Origin: Ulva prolifera
Lineage: Eukaryota > Chlorophyta > Ulvophyceae > Ulvales > Ulvaceae
NCBI GenBank assembly: GCA_023078555.1
Contig: CM041197.1
Coordinates: 12,240,002 to 12,304,001 of the forward strand
DNA: 64,000 bases
Direction: 5' to 3'
In this document: positions 11,518-24,531 of the stretch, piece after piece
How the letters are laid out: each line of letters opens with the position of its first letter
Position numbering within the stretch: position 1 is the first letter of the stretch
Notes under the pieces: generated by a model
What the model was told of the DNA's origin: nothing
Database searches by the model: none
Seen by the model: the letters and a program-made list of their open reading frames with translations, nothing else
Made by a program: the position numbers and the translations under genes

Positions 11518-14370
11518 GTGGGCACTGTAATTTGGATGCGGAAAACGATCGAATCATCAAAATCTGAGGATGCAGTGCTGTTCGGAACATGCAGTAATGC
11601 TAGAATACTCCAGCTCCGTCGTTTCCATGACAGATGTAAGAGGCTAAGGTGCGTGCGCGTCCTGATGAGGTGCACTAGTGCTGCTGAGGTGCACCTGTGG
11701 GCACTGTAATCTGGATGCGGAAAACGATCGAATCATCAAAATCTGAGCATGCGGTGCTATTCAGAACATGCATAAATGCTAGAATACACCATTTCCGTCG
11801 TTTCTGTGACAGATGTATGAGGCTACGGAGCATGCGTGTGCTGCTGAGGTGCACCTGTGGGCACTGTAATTTGGATGCGGAAAACGATCGAATCATCAAA
11901 ATCTGAGGATGCAGTGCTGTTCGGAACATGCAGTAATGCTAGAATACTCCAGCTCCGTCGTTTCCATGACAGATGTAAGAGGCTAAGGTGCGTGCGCGTC
12001 CTGATGAGGTGCACTAGTGCTGCTGAGGTGCACCTGTGGGCACTGTAATCTGGATGCGGAAAACGATCGAATCATCAAAATCTGAGCATGCAGTGCTGTT
12101 CGGAACATGTATAAATGCTAGAAGAGACCAGCTCCTTCGTTTCCATGACAGATGTATGAGGCTACGGAGCATGCGTGTGCTGCTGAGGTGCACCTGTGGG
12201 CACTGTAATTTGGATGCGGAAAACGATCGAATCATCAAAATCTGAGGATGCAGTGCTGTTCGGAACATGCATAAATGCTAGAATACACCATTTCCGTCGT
12301 TTCTGTGACAGATGTATGAGGCTACGGAGCATGCGTGTGCTGCTGAGGTGCACCTGTGGGCACTGTAATTTGGATGCGGAAAACGATCGAATCATTAAAA
12401 TCTGAGCATGCAGTGCTGTTCGGAACATGCATAAATGCTAGAATACACCATTTCCGTCGTTTCTGTGACAGATGTATGAGGCTACGGAGCATGCGTGTGC
12501 TGCTGAGGTGCACCTGTGGGCACTGTAATTTGGATGCGGAAAACGATCGAATCATCAAAATCTGAGCATGCAGTGCTGTTCGGAACATGTATAAATGCTA
12601 GAAGAGACCAGCTCCTTCGTTTCCATGACAGATGTATGAGGCTACGGAGCATGCGTGTGCTGCTGAGGTGCACCTGTGGGCACTGTAATTTGGATGCGGA
12701 AAACGATCGAATCATCAAAATCTGAGGATGCAGTGCTGTTCGGAACATGCAGTAATGCTAGAATACTCCAGCTCCGTCGTTTCCATGACAGATGTAAGAG
12801 GCTAAGGTGCGTGCGCGTCCTGATGAGGTGCACTAGTGCTGCTGAGGTGCACCTGTGGGCACTGTAATTTGGATGCGGAAAACGATCGAATCATCAAAAT
12901 CTGAGCATGCGGTGCTATTCAGAACATGCATAAATGCTAGAATACACCATTTCCGTCGTTTCTGTGACAGATGTATGAGGCTACGGAGCATGCGTGTGCT
13001 GCTGAGGTGCACCTGTGGGCACTGTAATTTGGATGCGGAAAACGATCGAATCATCAAAATCTGAGGATGCAGTGCTGTTCGGAACATGCAGTAATGCTAG
13101 AATACTCCAGCTCCGTCGTTTCCATGACAGATGTAAGAGGCTAAGGTGCGTGCGCGTCCTGATGAGGTGCACTAGTGCTGCTGAGGTGCACCTGTGGGCA
13201 CTGTAATTTGGATGCGGAAAACGATCGAATCATCAAAATCTGAGCATGCAGTGCTGTTCGGAACATGTATAAATGCTAGAAGAGACCAGCTCCTTCGTTT
13301 CCATGACAGATGTATGAGGCTACGGAGCATGCGTGTGCTGCTGAGGTGCACCTGTGGGCACTGTAATTTGGATGCGGAAAACGATCGAATCATCAAAATC
13401 TGAGGATGCAGTGCTGTTCGGAACATGCAGTAATGCTAGAATACTCCAGCTCCGTCGTTTCCATGACAGATGTAAGAGGCTAAGGTGCGTGCGCGTCCTG
13501 ATGAGGTGCACTAGTGCTGCTGAGGTGCACCTGTGGGCACTGTAATTTGGATGCGGAAAACGATCGAATCATCAAAATCTGAGCATGCGGTGCTATTCAG
13601 AACATGCATAAATGCTAGAATACACCATTTCCGTCGTTTCTGTGACAGATGTATGAGGCTACGGAGCATGCGTGTGCTGCTGAGGTGCACCTGTGGGCAC
13701 TGTAATTTGGATGCGGAAAACGATCGAATCATCAAAATCTGAGGATGCAGTGCTGTTCGGAACATGCAGTAATGCTAGAATACTCCAGCTCCGTCGTTTC
13801 CATGACAGATGTAAGAGGCTAAGGTGCGTGCGCGTCCTGATGAGGTGCACTAGTGCTGCTGAGGTGCACCTGTGGGCACTGTAATCTGGATGCGGAAAAC
13901 GATCGAATCATCAAAATCTGAGCATGCAGTGCTGTTCGGAACATGTATAAATGCTAGAAGAGACCAGCTCCTTCGTTTCCATGACAGATGTATGAGGCTA
14001 CGGAGCATGCGTGTGCTGCTGAGGTGCACCTGTGGGCACTGTAATTTGGATGCGGAAAACGATCGAATCATCAAAATCTGAGGATGCAGTGCTGTTCGGA
14101 ACATGCATAAATGCTAGAATACACCATTTCCGTCGTTTCTGTGACAGATGTATGAGGCTACGGAGCATGCGTGTGCTGCTGAGGTGCACCTGTGGGCACT
14201 GTAATTTGGATGCGGAAAACGATCGAATCATCAAAATCTGAGGATGCAGTGCTGTTCGGAACATGCAGTAATGCTAGAATACTCCAGCTCCGTCGTTTCC
14301 ATGACAGATGTAAGAGGCTAAGGTGCGTGCGCGTCCTGATGAGGTGCACTAGTGCTGCTGAGGTGCACCT

Positions 14371-16046
14371 GTGGGCACTGTAATCTGGATGCGGAAAACG
14401 ATCGAATCATCAAAATCTGAGCATGCAGTGCTGTTCGGAACATGTATAAATGCTAGAAGAGACCAGCTCCTTCGTTTCCATGACAGATGTATGAGGCTAC
14501 GGAGCATGCGTGTGCTGCTGAGGTGCACCTGTGGGCACTGTAATTTGGATGCGGAAAACGATCGAATCATCAAAATCTGAGCATGCGGTGCTGTTCGGAA
14601 CATGCATAAATGCTAGAATACACCATTTCCGTCGTTTCTGTGACAGATGTATGAGGCTACGGAGCATGCGTGTGCTGCTGAGGTGCACCTGTGGGCACTG
14701 TAATTTGGATGCGGAAAACGATCGAATCATCAAAATCTGAGGATGCAGTGCTGTTCGGAACATGCATTAATGCTAGAATACTCCAGCTCCGTCGTTTCCA
14801 TGACAGATGTAAGAGGCTAAGGTGCGTGCGCGTCCTGATGAGGTGCACTTGTGCTGCTGAGGTGCACCTGTGGGCACTGTAATTTGGGTGCGGAAAACGA
14901 TCGAATCATTAAAATCTGAGGATGCAGTGCTGTTCGGAACATGCATTAATGCTAGAATACACCATTTCCGTCGTTTCTGTGACAGATGTATGAGGCTACG
15001 GAGCATGCGTGTGCTGCTGAGGTGCACCTGTGGGCACTGTAATTTGGATGCGGAAAACGATCGAATCATCAAAATCTGAGGATGCAGTGCTGTTCGGAAC
15101 ATGCATAAATGCTAGAATACACCATTTCCGTCGTTTCTGTGACAGATGTATGAGGCTACGGAGCATGCGTGTGCTGCTGAGGTGCACCTGTGGGCACTGT
15201 AATTTGGATGCGGAAAACGATCGAATCATCAAAATCTGAGGATGCAGTGCTGTTCGGAACATGCAGTAATGCTAGAATACTCCAGCTCCGTCGTTTCCAT
15301 GACAGATGTAAGAGGCTAAGGTGCGTGCGCGTCCTGATGAGGTGCACTAGTGCTGCTGAGGTGCACCTGTGGGCACTGTAATCTGGATGCGGAAAACGAT
15401 CGAATCATCAAAATCTGAGCATGCGGTGCTATTCAGAACATGCATAAATGCTAGAATACACCATTTCCGTCGTTTCTGTGACAGATGTATGAGGCTACGG
15501 AGCATGCGTGTGCTGCTGAGGTGCACCTGTGGGCACTGTAATTTGGATGCGGAAAACGATCGAATCATCAAAATCTGAGGATGCAGTGCTGTTCGGAACA
15601 TGCAGTAATGCTAGAATACTCCAGCTCCGTCGTTTCCATGACAGATGTAAGAGGCTAAGGTGCGTGCGCGTCCTGATGAGGTGCACTAGTGCTGCTGAGG
15701 TGCACCTGTGGGCACTGTAATCTGGATGCGGAAAACGATCGAATCATCAAAATCTGAGCATGCAGTGCTGTTCGGAACATGTATAAATGCTAGAAGAGAC
15801 CAGCTCCTTCGTTTCCATGACAGATGTATGAGGCTACGGAGCATGCGTGTGCTGCTGAGGTGCACCTGTGGGCACTGTAATTTGGATGCGGAAAACGATC
15901 GAATCATCAAAATCTGAGGATGCAGTGCTGTTCGGAACATGCAGTAATGCTAGAATACTCCAGCTCCGTCGTTTCCATGACAGATGTAAGAGGCTAAGGT
16001 GCGTGCGCGTCCTGATGAGGTGCACTAGTGCTGCTGAGGTGCACCT
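14371..16046. repeat. 1,676-bp shortened higher-order unit
   Basis: Ten monomers, S2-S1-L2-S1-S1-L1-S1v-L1-S2-L1, match the first nine and the last monomer types of the 22-monomer unit. Six short and four long monomers give 1,676 bp. It looks like the 3,672-bp unit with twelve internal monomers removed by unequal exchange between two S2 monomers. The alternative is that the short form is ancestral and the long form gained an insert. Confidence 0.9.
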
Positions 16047-19000
16047 GTGGGCACTGTAATCTGGATGCGGAAAACGATCGAATCATCAAAATCTGAGCAT
16101 GCAGTGCTGTTCGGAACATGTATAAATGCTAGAAGAGACCAGCTCCTTCGTTTCCATGACAGATGTATGAGGCTACGGAGCATGCGTGTGCTGCTGAGGT
16201 GCACCTGTGGGCACTGTAATTTGGATGCGGAAAACGATCGAATCATCAAAATCTGAGCATGCGGTGCTGTTCGGAACATGCATAAATGCTAGAATACACC
16301 ATTTCCGTCGTTTCTGTGACAGATGTATGAGGCTACGGAGCATGCGTGTGCTGCTGAGGTGCACCTGTGGGCACTGTAATTTGGATGCGGAAAACGATCG
16401 AATCATCAAAATCTGAGGATGCAGTGCTGTTCGGAACATGCATTAATGCTAGAATACTCCAGCTCCGTCGTTTCCATGACAGATGTAAGAGGCTAAGGTG
16501 CGTGCGCGTCCTGATGAGGTGCACTTGTGCTGCTGAGGTGCACCTGTGGGCACTGTAATTTGGGTGCGGAAAACGATCGAATCATTAAAATCTGAGGATG
16601 CAGTGCTGTTCGGAACATGCATTAATGCTAGAATACACCATTTCCGTCGTTTCTGTGACAGATGTATGAGGCTACGGAGCATGCGTGTGCTGCTGAGGTG
16701 CACCTGTGGGCACTGTAATTTGGATGCGGAAAACGATCGAATCATCAAAATCTGAGGATGCAGTGCTGTTCGGAACATGCATAAATGCTAGAATACACCA
16801 TTTCCGTCGTTTCTGTGACAGATGTATGAGGCTACGGAGCATGCGTGTGCTGCTGAGGTGCACCTGTGGGCACTGTAATTTGGATGCGGAAAACGATCGA
16901 ATCATCAAAATCTGAGGATGCAGTGCTGTTCGGAACATGCAGTAATGCTAGAATACTCCAGCTCCGTCGTTTCCATGACAGATGTAAGAGGCTAAGGTGC
17001 GTGCGCGTCCTGATGAGGTGCACTAGTGCTGCTGAGGTGCACCTGTGGGCACTGTAATCTGGATGCGGAAAACGATCGAATCATCAAAATCTGAGCATGC
17101 GGTGCTATTCAGAACATGCATAAATGCTAGAATACACCATTTCCGTCGTTTCTGTGACAGATGTATGAGGCTACGGAGCATGCGTGTGCTGCTGAGGTGC
17201 ACCTGTGGGCACTGTAATTTGGATGCGGAAAACGATCGAATCATCAAAATCTGAGGATGCAGTGCTGTTCGGAACATGCAGTAATGCTAGAATACTCCAG
17301 CTCCGTCGTTTCCATGACAGATGTAAGAGGCTAAGGTGCGTGCGCGTCCTGATGAGGTGCACTAGTGCTGCTGAGGTGCACCTGTGGGCACTGTAATCTG
17401 GATGCGGAAAACGATCGAATCATCAAAATCTGAGCATGCAGTGCTGTTCGGAACATGTATAAATGCTAGAAGAGACCAGCTCCTTCGTTTCCATGACAGA
17501 TGTATGAGGCTACGGAGCATGCGTGTGCTGCTGAGGTGCACCTGTGGGCACTGTAATTTGGATGCGGAAAACGATCGAATCATCAAAATCTGAGGATGCA
17601 GTGCTGTTCGGAACATGCATAAATGCTAGAATACACCATTTCCGTCGTTTCTGTGACAGATGTATGAGGCTACGGAGCATGCGTGTGCTGCTGAGGTGCA
17701 CCTGTGGGCACTGTAATTTGGATGCGGAAAACGATCGAATCATTAAAATCTGAGCATGCAGTGCTGTTCGGAACATGCATAAATGCTAGAATACACCATT
17801 TCCGTCGTTTCTGTGACAGATGTATGAGGCTACGGAGCATGCGTGTGCTGCTGAGGTGCACCTGTGGGCACTGTAATTTGGATGCGGAAAACGATCGAAT
17901 CATCAAAATCTGAGCATGCAGTGCTGTTCGGAACATGTATAAATGCTAGAAGAGACCAGCTCCTTCGTTTCCATGACAGATGTATGAGGCTACGGAGCAT
18001 GCGTGTGCTGCTGAGGTGCACCTGTGGGCACTGTAATTTGGATGCGGAAAACGATCGAATCATCAAAATCTGAGGATGCAGTGCTGTTCGGAACATGCAG
18101 TAATGCTAGAATACTCCAGCTCCGTCGTTTCCATGACAGATGTAAGAGGCTAAGGTGCGTGCGCGTCCTGATGAGGTGCACTAGTGCTGCTGAGGTGCAC
18201 CTGTGGGCACTGTAATTTGGATGCGGAAAACGATCGAATCATCAAAATCTGAGCATGCGGTGCTATTCAGAACATGCATAAATGCTAGAATACACCATTT
18301 CCGTCGTTTCTGTGACAGATGTATGAGGCTACGGAGCATGCGTGTGCTGCTGAGGTGCACCTGTGGGCACTGTAATTTGGATGCGGAAAACGATCGAATC
18401 ATCAAAATCTGAGGATGCAGTGCTGTTCGGAACATGCAGTAATGCTAGAATACTCCAGCTCCGTCGTTTCCATGACAGATGTAAGAGGCTAAGGTGCGTG
18501 CGCGTCCTGATGAGGTGCACTAGTGCTGCTGAGGTGCACCTGTGGGCACTGTAATTTGGATGCGGAAAACGATCGAATCATCAAAATCTGAGCATGCAGT
18601 GCTGTTCGGAACATGTATAAATGCTAGAAGAGACCAGCTCCTTCGTTTCCATGACAGATGTATGAGGCTACGGAGCATGCGTGTGCTGCTGAGGTGCACC
18701 TGTGGGCACTGTAATTTGGATGCGGAAAACGATCGAATCATCAAAATCTGAGGATGCAGTGCTGTTCGGAACATGCAGTAATGCTAGAATACTCCAGCTC
18801 CGTCGTTTCCATGACAGATGTAAGAGGCTAAGGTGCGTGCGCGTCCTGATGAGGTGCACTAGTGCTGCTGAGGTGCACCTGTGGGCACTGTAATTTGGAT
18901 GCGGAAAACGATCGAATCATCAAAATCTGAGCATGCGGTGCTATTCAGAACATGCATAAATGCTAGAATACACCATTTCCGTCGTTTCTGTGACAGATGT

Positions 19001-19718
19001 ATGAGGCTACGGAGCATGCGTGTGCTGCTGAGGTGCACCTGTGGGCACTGTAATTTGGATGCGGAAAACGATCGAATCATCAAAATCTGAGGATGCAGTG
19101 CTGTTCGGAACATGCAGTAATGCTAGAATACTCCAGCTCCGTCGTTTCCATGACAGATGTAAGAGGCTAAGGTGCGTGCGCGTCCTGATGAGGTGCACTA
19201 GTGCTGCTGAGGTGCACCTGTGGGCACTGTAATCTGGATGCGGAAAACGATCGAATCATCAAAATCTGAGCATGCAGTGCTGTTCGGAACATGTATAAAT
19301 GCTAGAAGAGACCAGCTCCTTCGTTTCCATGACAGATGTATGAGGCTACGGAGCATGCGTGTGCTGCTGAGGTGCACCTGTGGGCACTGTAATTTGGATG
19401 CGGAAAACGATCGAATCATCAAAATCTGAGGATGCAGTGCTGTTCGGAACATGCATAAATGCTAGAATACACCATTTCCGTCGTTTCTGTGACAGATGTA
19501 TGAGGCTACGGAGCATGCGTGTGCTGCTGAGGTGCACCTGTGGGCACTGTAATTTGGATGCGGAAAACGATCGAATCATCAAAATCTGAGGATGCAGTGC
19601 TGTTCGGAACATGCAGTAATGCTAGAATACTCCAGCTCCGTCGTTTCCATGACAGATGTAAGAGGCTAAGGTGCGTGCGCGTCCTGATGAGGTGCACTAG
19701 TGCTGCTGAGGTGCACCT
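16047..19718. repeat. 3,672-bp higher-order repeat, copy 2
   Basis: The monomer order is identical to 10,699-14,370 throughout, with the same sub-variants, including the cattaaaat S1 with gagcatgcag at 17,704 matching 12,356. Together with the 1,676-bp unit to its left it makes a 5,348-bp period. Confidence 0.93.
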
Positions 19719-21874
19719 GTGGGCACTGTAATCTGGATGCGGAAAACGATCGAATCATCAAAATCTGAGCATGCAGTGCTGTTCGGAACATGTATAAATG
19801 CTAGAAGAGACCAGCTCCTTCGTTTCCATGACAGATGTATGAGGCTACGGAGCATGCGTGTGCTGCTGAGGTGCACCTGTGGGCACTGTAATTTGGATGC
19901 GGAAAACGATCGAATCATCAAAATCTGAGCATGCGGTGCTGTTCGGAACATGCATAAATGCTAGAATACACCATTTCCGTCGTTTCTGTGACAGATGTAT
20001 GAGGCTACGGAGCATGCGTGTGCTGCTGAGGTGCACCTGTGGGCACTGTAATTTGGATGCGGAAAACGATCGAATCATCAAAATCTGAGGATGCAGTGCT
20101 GTTCGGAACATGCATTAATGCTAGAATACTCCAGCTCCGTCGTTTCCATGACAGATGTAAGAGGCTAAGGTGCGTGCGCGTCCTGATGAGGTGCACTTGT
20201 GCTGCTGAGGTGCACCTGTGGGCACTGTAATTTGGGTGCGGAAAACGATCGAATCATTAAAATCTGAGGATGCAGTGCTGTTCGGAACATGCATTAATGC
20301 TAGAATACACCATTTCCGTCGTTTCTGTGACAGATGTATGAGGCTACGGAGCATGCGTGTGCTGCTGAGGTGCACCTGTGGGCACTGTAATTTGGATGCG
20401 GAAAACGATCGAATCATCAAAATCTGAGGATGCAGTGCTGTTCGGAACATGCATAAATGCTAGAATACACCATTTCCGTCGTTTCTGTGACAGATGTATG
20501 AGGCTACGGAGCATGCGTGTGCTGCTGAGGTGCACCTGTGGGCACTGTAATTTGGATGCGGAAAACGATCGAATCATCAAAATCTGAGGATGCAGTGCTG
20601 TTCGGAACTAGCAGTAATGCTAGAATACTCCAGCTCCGTCGTTTCCATGACAGATGTAAGAGGCTAAGGTGCGTGCGCGTCCTGATGAGGTGCACTAGTG
20701 CTGCTGAGGTGCACCTGTGGGCACTGTAATCTGGATGCGGAAAACGATCGAATCATCAAAATCTGAGCATGCGGTGCTATTCAGAACATGCATAAATGCT
20801 AGAATACACCATTTCCGTCGTTTCTGTGACAGATGTATGAGGCTACGGAGCATGCGTGTGCTGCTGAGGTGCACCTGTGGGCACTGTAATTTGGATGCGG
20901 AAAACGATCGAATCATCAAAATCTGAGGATGCAGTGCTGTTCGGAACATGCAGTAATGCTAGAATACTCCAGCTCCGTCGTTTCCATGACAGATGTAAGA
21001 GGCTAAGGTGCGTGCGCGTCCTGATGAGGTGCACTAGTGCTGCTGAGGTGCACCTGTGGGCACTGTAATCTGGATGCGGAAAACGATCGAATCATCAAAA
21101 TCTGAGCATGCAGTGCTGTTCGGAACATGTATAAATGCTAGAAGAGACCAGCTCCTTCGTTTCCATGACAGATGTATGAGGCTACGGAGCATGCGTGTGC
21201 TGCTGAGGTGCACCTGTGGGCACTGTAATTTGGATGCGGAAAACGATCGAATCATCAAAATCTGAGGATGCAGTGCTGTTCGGAACATGCATAAATGCTA
21301 GAATACACCATTTCCGTCGTTTCTGTGACAGATGTATGAGGCTACGGAGCATGCGTGTGCTGCTGAGGTGCACCTGTGGGCACTGTAATTTGGATGCGGA
21401 AAACGATCGAATCATCAAAATCTGAGCATGCAGTGCTGTTCGGAACATGCATTAATGCTAGAATACACCATTTCCGTCGTTTCTGTGACAGATGTATGAG
21501 GCTACGGAGCATGCGTGTGCTGCTGAGGTGCACCTGTGGGCACTGTAATTTGGATGCGGAAAACGATCGAATCATCAAAATCTGAGCATGCAGTGCTGTT
21601 CGGAACATGTATAAATGCTAGAAGAGACCAGCTCCTTCGTTTCCATGACAGATGTATGAGGCTACGGAGCATGCGTGTGCTGCTGAGGTGCACCTGTGGG
21701 CACTGTAATTTGGATGCGGAAAACGATCGAATCATCAAAATCTGAGGATGCAGTGCTGTTCGGAACATGCAGTAATGCTAGAATACTCCAGCTCCGTCGT
21801 TTCCATGACAGATGTAAGAGGCTAAGGTGCGTGCGCGTCCTGATGAGGTGCACTAGTGCTGCTGAGGTGCACCT

Positions 21875-23032
21875 GTGGGCACTGTAATCTGGATGCGGAA
21901 AACGATCGAATCATCAAAATCTGAGCATGCAGTGCTGTTCGGAACATGTATAAATGCTAGAAGAGACCAGCTCCTTCGTTTCCATGACAGATGTATGAGG
22001 CTACGGAGCATGCGTGTGCTGCTGAGGTGCACCTGTGGGCACTGTAATTTGGATGCGGAAAACGATCGAATCAACAAAATCTGAGCATGCGGTGCTGTTC
22101 GGAACATGCATAAATGCTAGAATACACCATTTCCGTCGTTTCTGTGACAGATGTATGAGGCTACGGAGCATGCGTGTGCTGCTGAGGTGCACCTGTGGGC
22201 ACTGTAATTTGGATGCGGAAAACGATCGAATCATCAAAATCTGAGGATGCAGTGCTGTTCGGAACATGCATTAATGCTAGTATACTCCAGCTCCGTCGTT
22301 TCCATGACAGATGTAAGAGGCTAAGGTGCGTGCGCGTCCTGATGAGGTGCACTTGTGCTGCTGAGGTGCACCTGTGGGCACTGTAATTTGGGTGCGGAAA
22401 ACGATCGAATCATTAAAATCTGAGGATGCAGTGCTGTTCGGAACATGCATAAATGCTAGAATACACCATTTCCGTCGTTTCTGTGACAGATGTATGAGGC
22501 TACGGAGCATGCGTGTGCTGCTGAGGTGCACCTGTGGGCACTGTAATTTGGGTGCGGAAAACGATCGAATCATTAAAATCTGAGCATGCAGTGCTGTTCG
22601 GAACATGCATAAATGCTAGAATACACCATTTCCGTCGTTTCTGTGACAGATGTATGAGGCTACGGAGCATGCGTGTGCTGCTGAGGTGCACCTGTGGGCA
22701 CTGTAATTTGGATGCGGAAAACGATCGAATCATCAAAATCTGAGGATGCAGTGCTGTTCGGAACATGTATAAATGCTAGAAGAGACCAGCTCCTTCGTTT
22801 CCATGACAGATGTATGAGGCTACGGAGCATGCGTGTGCTGCTGAGGTGCACCTGTGGGCACTGTAATTTGGATGCGGAAAACGATCGAATCATCAAAATC
22901 TGAGGATGCAGTGCTGTTCGGAACATGCAGTAATGCTAGAATACTCCAGCTCCGTCGTTTCCATGACAGATGTAAGAGGCTAAGGTGCGTGCGCGTCCTG
23001 ATGAGGTGCACTAGTGCTGCTGAGGTGCACCT
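21875..23032. repeat. 1,158-bp subunit, tandem copy a
   Basis: Seven monomers, S2-S1-L2-S1-S1-S2-L1. A landmark T-to-A change at 22,074 (catcaaaat to caacaaaat) and a tagtatactcc form of L2 near 22,280 mark the unit. Both recur in copies b and c. Confidence 0.93.
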
Positions 23033-24190
23033 GTGGGCACTGTAATCTGGATGCGGAAAACGATCGAATCATCAAAATCTGAGCATGCAGTGCTGTTCGG
23101 AACATGTATAAATGCTAGAAGAGACCAGCTCCTTCGTTTCCATGACAGATGTATGAGGCTACGGAGCATGCGTGTGCTGCTGAGGTGCACCTGTGGGCAC
23201 TGTAATTTGGATGCGGAAAACGATCGAATCAACAAAATCTGAGCATGCGGTGCTGTTCGGAACATGCATAAATGCTAGAATACACCATTTCCGTCGTTTC
23301 TGTGACAGATGTATGAGGCTACGGAGCATGCGTGTGCTGCTGAGGTGCACCTGTGGGCACTGTAATTTGGATGCGGAAAACGATCGAATCATCAAAATCT
23401 GAGGATGCAGTGCTGTTCGGAACATGCATTAATGCAAGTATACTCCAGCTCCGTCGTTTCCATGACAGATGTAAGAGGCTAAGGTGCGTGCGCGTCCTGA
23501 TGAGGTGCACTTGTGCTGCTGAGGTGCACCTGTGGGCACTGTAATTTGGGTGCGGAAAACGATCGAATCATTAAAATCTGAGGATGCAGTGCTGTTCGGA
23601 ACATGCATAAATGCTAGAATACACCATTTCCGTCGTTTCTGTGACAGATGTATGAGGCTACGGAGCATGCGTGTGCTGCTGAGGTGCACCTGTGGGCACT
23701 GTAATTTGGGTGCGGAAAACGATCGAATCATTAAAATCTGAGCATGCAGTGCTGTTCGGAACATGCATAAATGCTAGAATACACCATTTCCGTCGTTTCT
23801 GTGACAGATGTATGAGGCTACGGAGCATGCGTGTGCTGCTGAGGTGCACCTGTGGGCACTGTAATTTGGATGCGGAAAACGATCGAATCATCAAAATCTG
23901 AGCATGCAGTGCTGTTCGGAACATGTATAAATGCTAGAAGAGACCAGCTCCTTCGTTTCCATGACAGATGTATGAGGCTACGGAGCATGCGTGTGCTGCT
24001 GAGGTGCACCTGTGGGCACTGTAATTTGGATGCGGAAAACGATCGAATCATCAAAATCTGAGGATGCAGTGCTGTTCGGAACATGCAGTAATGCTAGAAT
24101 ACTCCAGCTCCGTCGTTTCCATGACAGATGTAAGAGGCTAAGGTGCGTGCGCGTCCTGATGAGGTGCACTAGTGCTGCTGAGGTGCACCT
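23033..24190. repeat. 1,158-bp subunit, tandem copy b
   Basis: The monomer order matches copy a at an exact offset of 1,158 bp. The landmark T-to-A change is at 23,232. The copy has a private change near 23,435 (aatgcaag for aatgctag), so it is not a pure sequencing duplicate of copy a. Confidence 0.93.
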
Positions 24191-24352
24191 GTGGGCACTG
24201 TAATTTGGATGCGGAAAACGATCGAATCATCAAAATCTGAGGCATGCAGGTGCTGTTCGGAACATGCATAAATGCTAGAATACACCATTTCCGTCGTTTC
24301 TGTGACAGATGTATGAGGCTACGGAGCATGCGTGTGCTGCTGAGGTGCACCT
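24191..24352. repeat. 162-bp S1 variant monomer
   Basis: Two one-base insertions turn tgaggatgcagtgctg into tgaggcatgcaggtgctg. The same pair occurs in the monomer near 9,183-9,344, about 15 kb away. Because both insertions are shared, this looks like a real monomer variant rather than two independent read errors. Confidence 0.8.
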
Positions 24353-24531
24353 GTGGGCACTGTAATTTGGATGCGGAAAACGATCGAATCATCAAAATCT
24401 GAGGATGCAGTGCTGTTCGGAACATGCAGTAATGCTAGAATACTCCAGCTCCGTCGTTTCCATGACAGATGTAAGAGGCTAAGGTGCGTGCGCGTCCTGA
24501 TGAGGTGCACTAGTGCTGCTGAGGTGCACCT

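Larger units (their letters stand above)
10699..14370. repeat. 3,672-bp higher-order repeat, copy 1
   Basis: There are twenty-two monomers in the order S2-S1-L2-S1-S1-L1-S1v-L1-S2-S1-S1-S2-L1-S1v-L1-S2-L1-S1v-L1-S2-S1-L1. Fourteen short and eight long monomers give 3,672 bp exactly. The same order and landmark variants recur at 16,047-19,718, 5,348 bp away. Shared landmarks include the taatttgg form in the S1v at 12,855 and 18,203, where most monomers after an L1 have taatctgg. Confidence 0.93.
19719..24531. repeat. 4,813-bp higher-order unit, copy 1
   Basis: The first thirteen monomers (19,719-21,874: S2-S1-L2-S1-S1-L1-S1v-L1-S2-S1-S1-S2-L1) follow the start of the 3,672-bp unit. Then come two tandem 1,158-bp subunits (21,875 and 23,033), a 162-bp S1 (24,191-24,352) with aggcatgcaggtg, and an L1 (24,353-24,531). 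The lengths add up to 4,813 bp, after which the same series restarts at 24,532. Confidence 0.92.
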
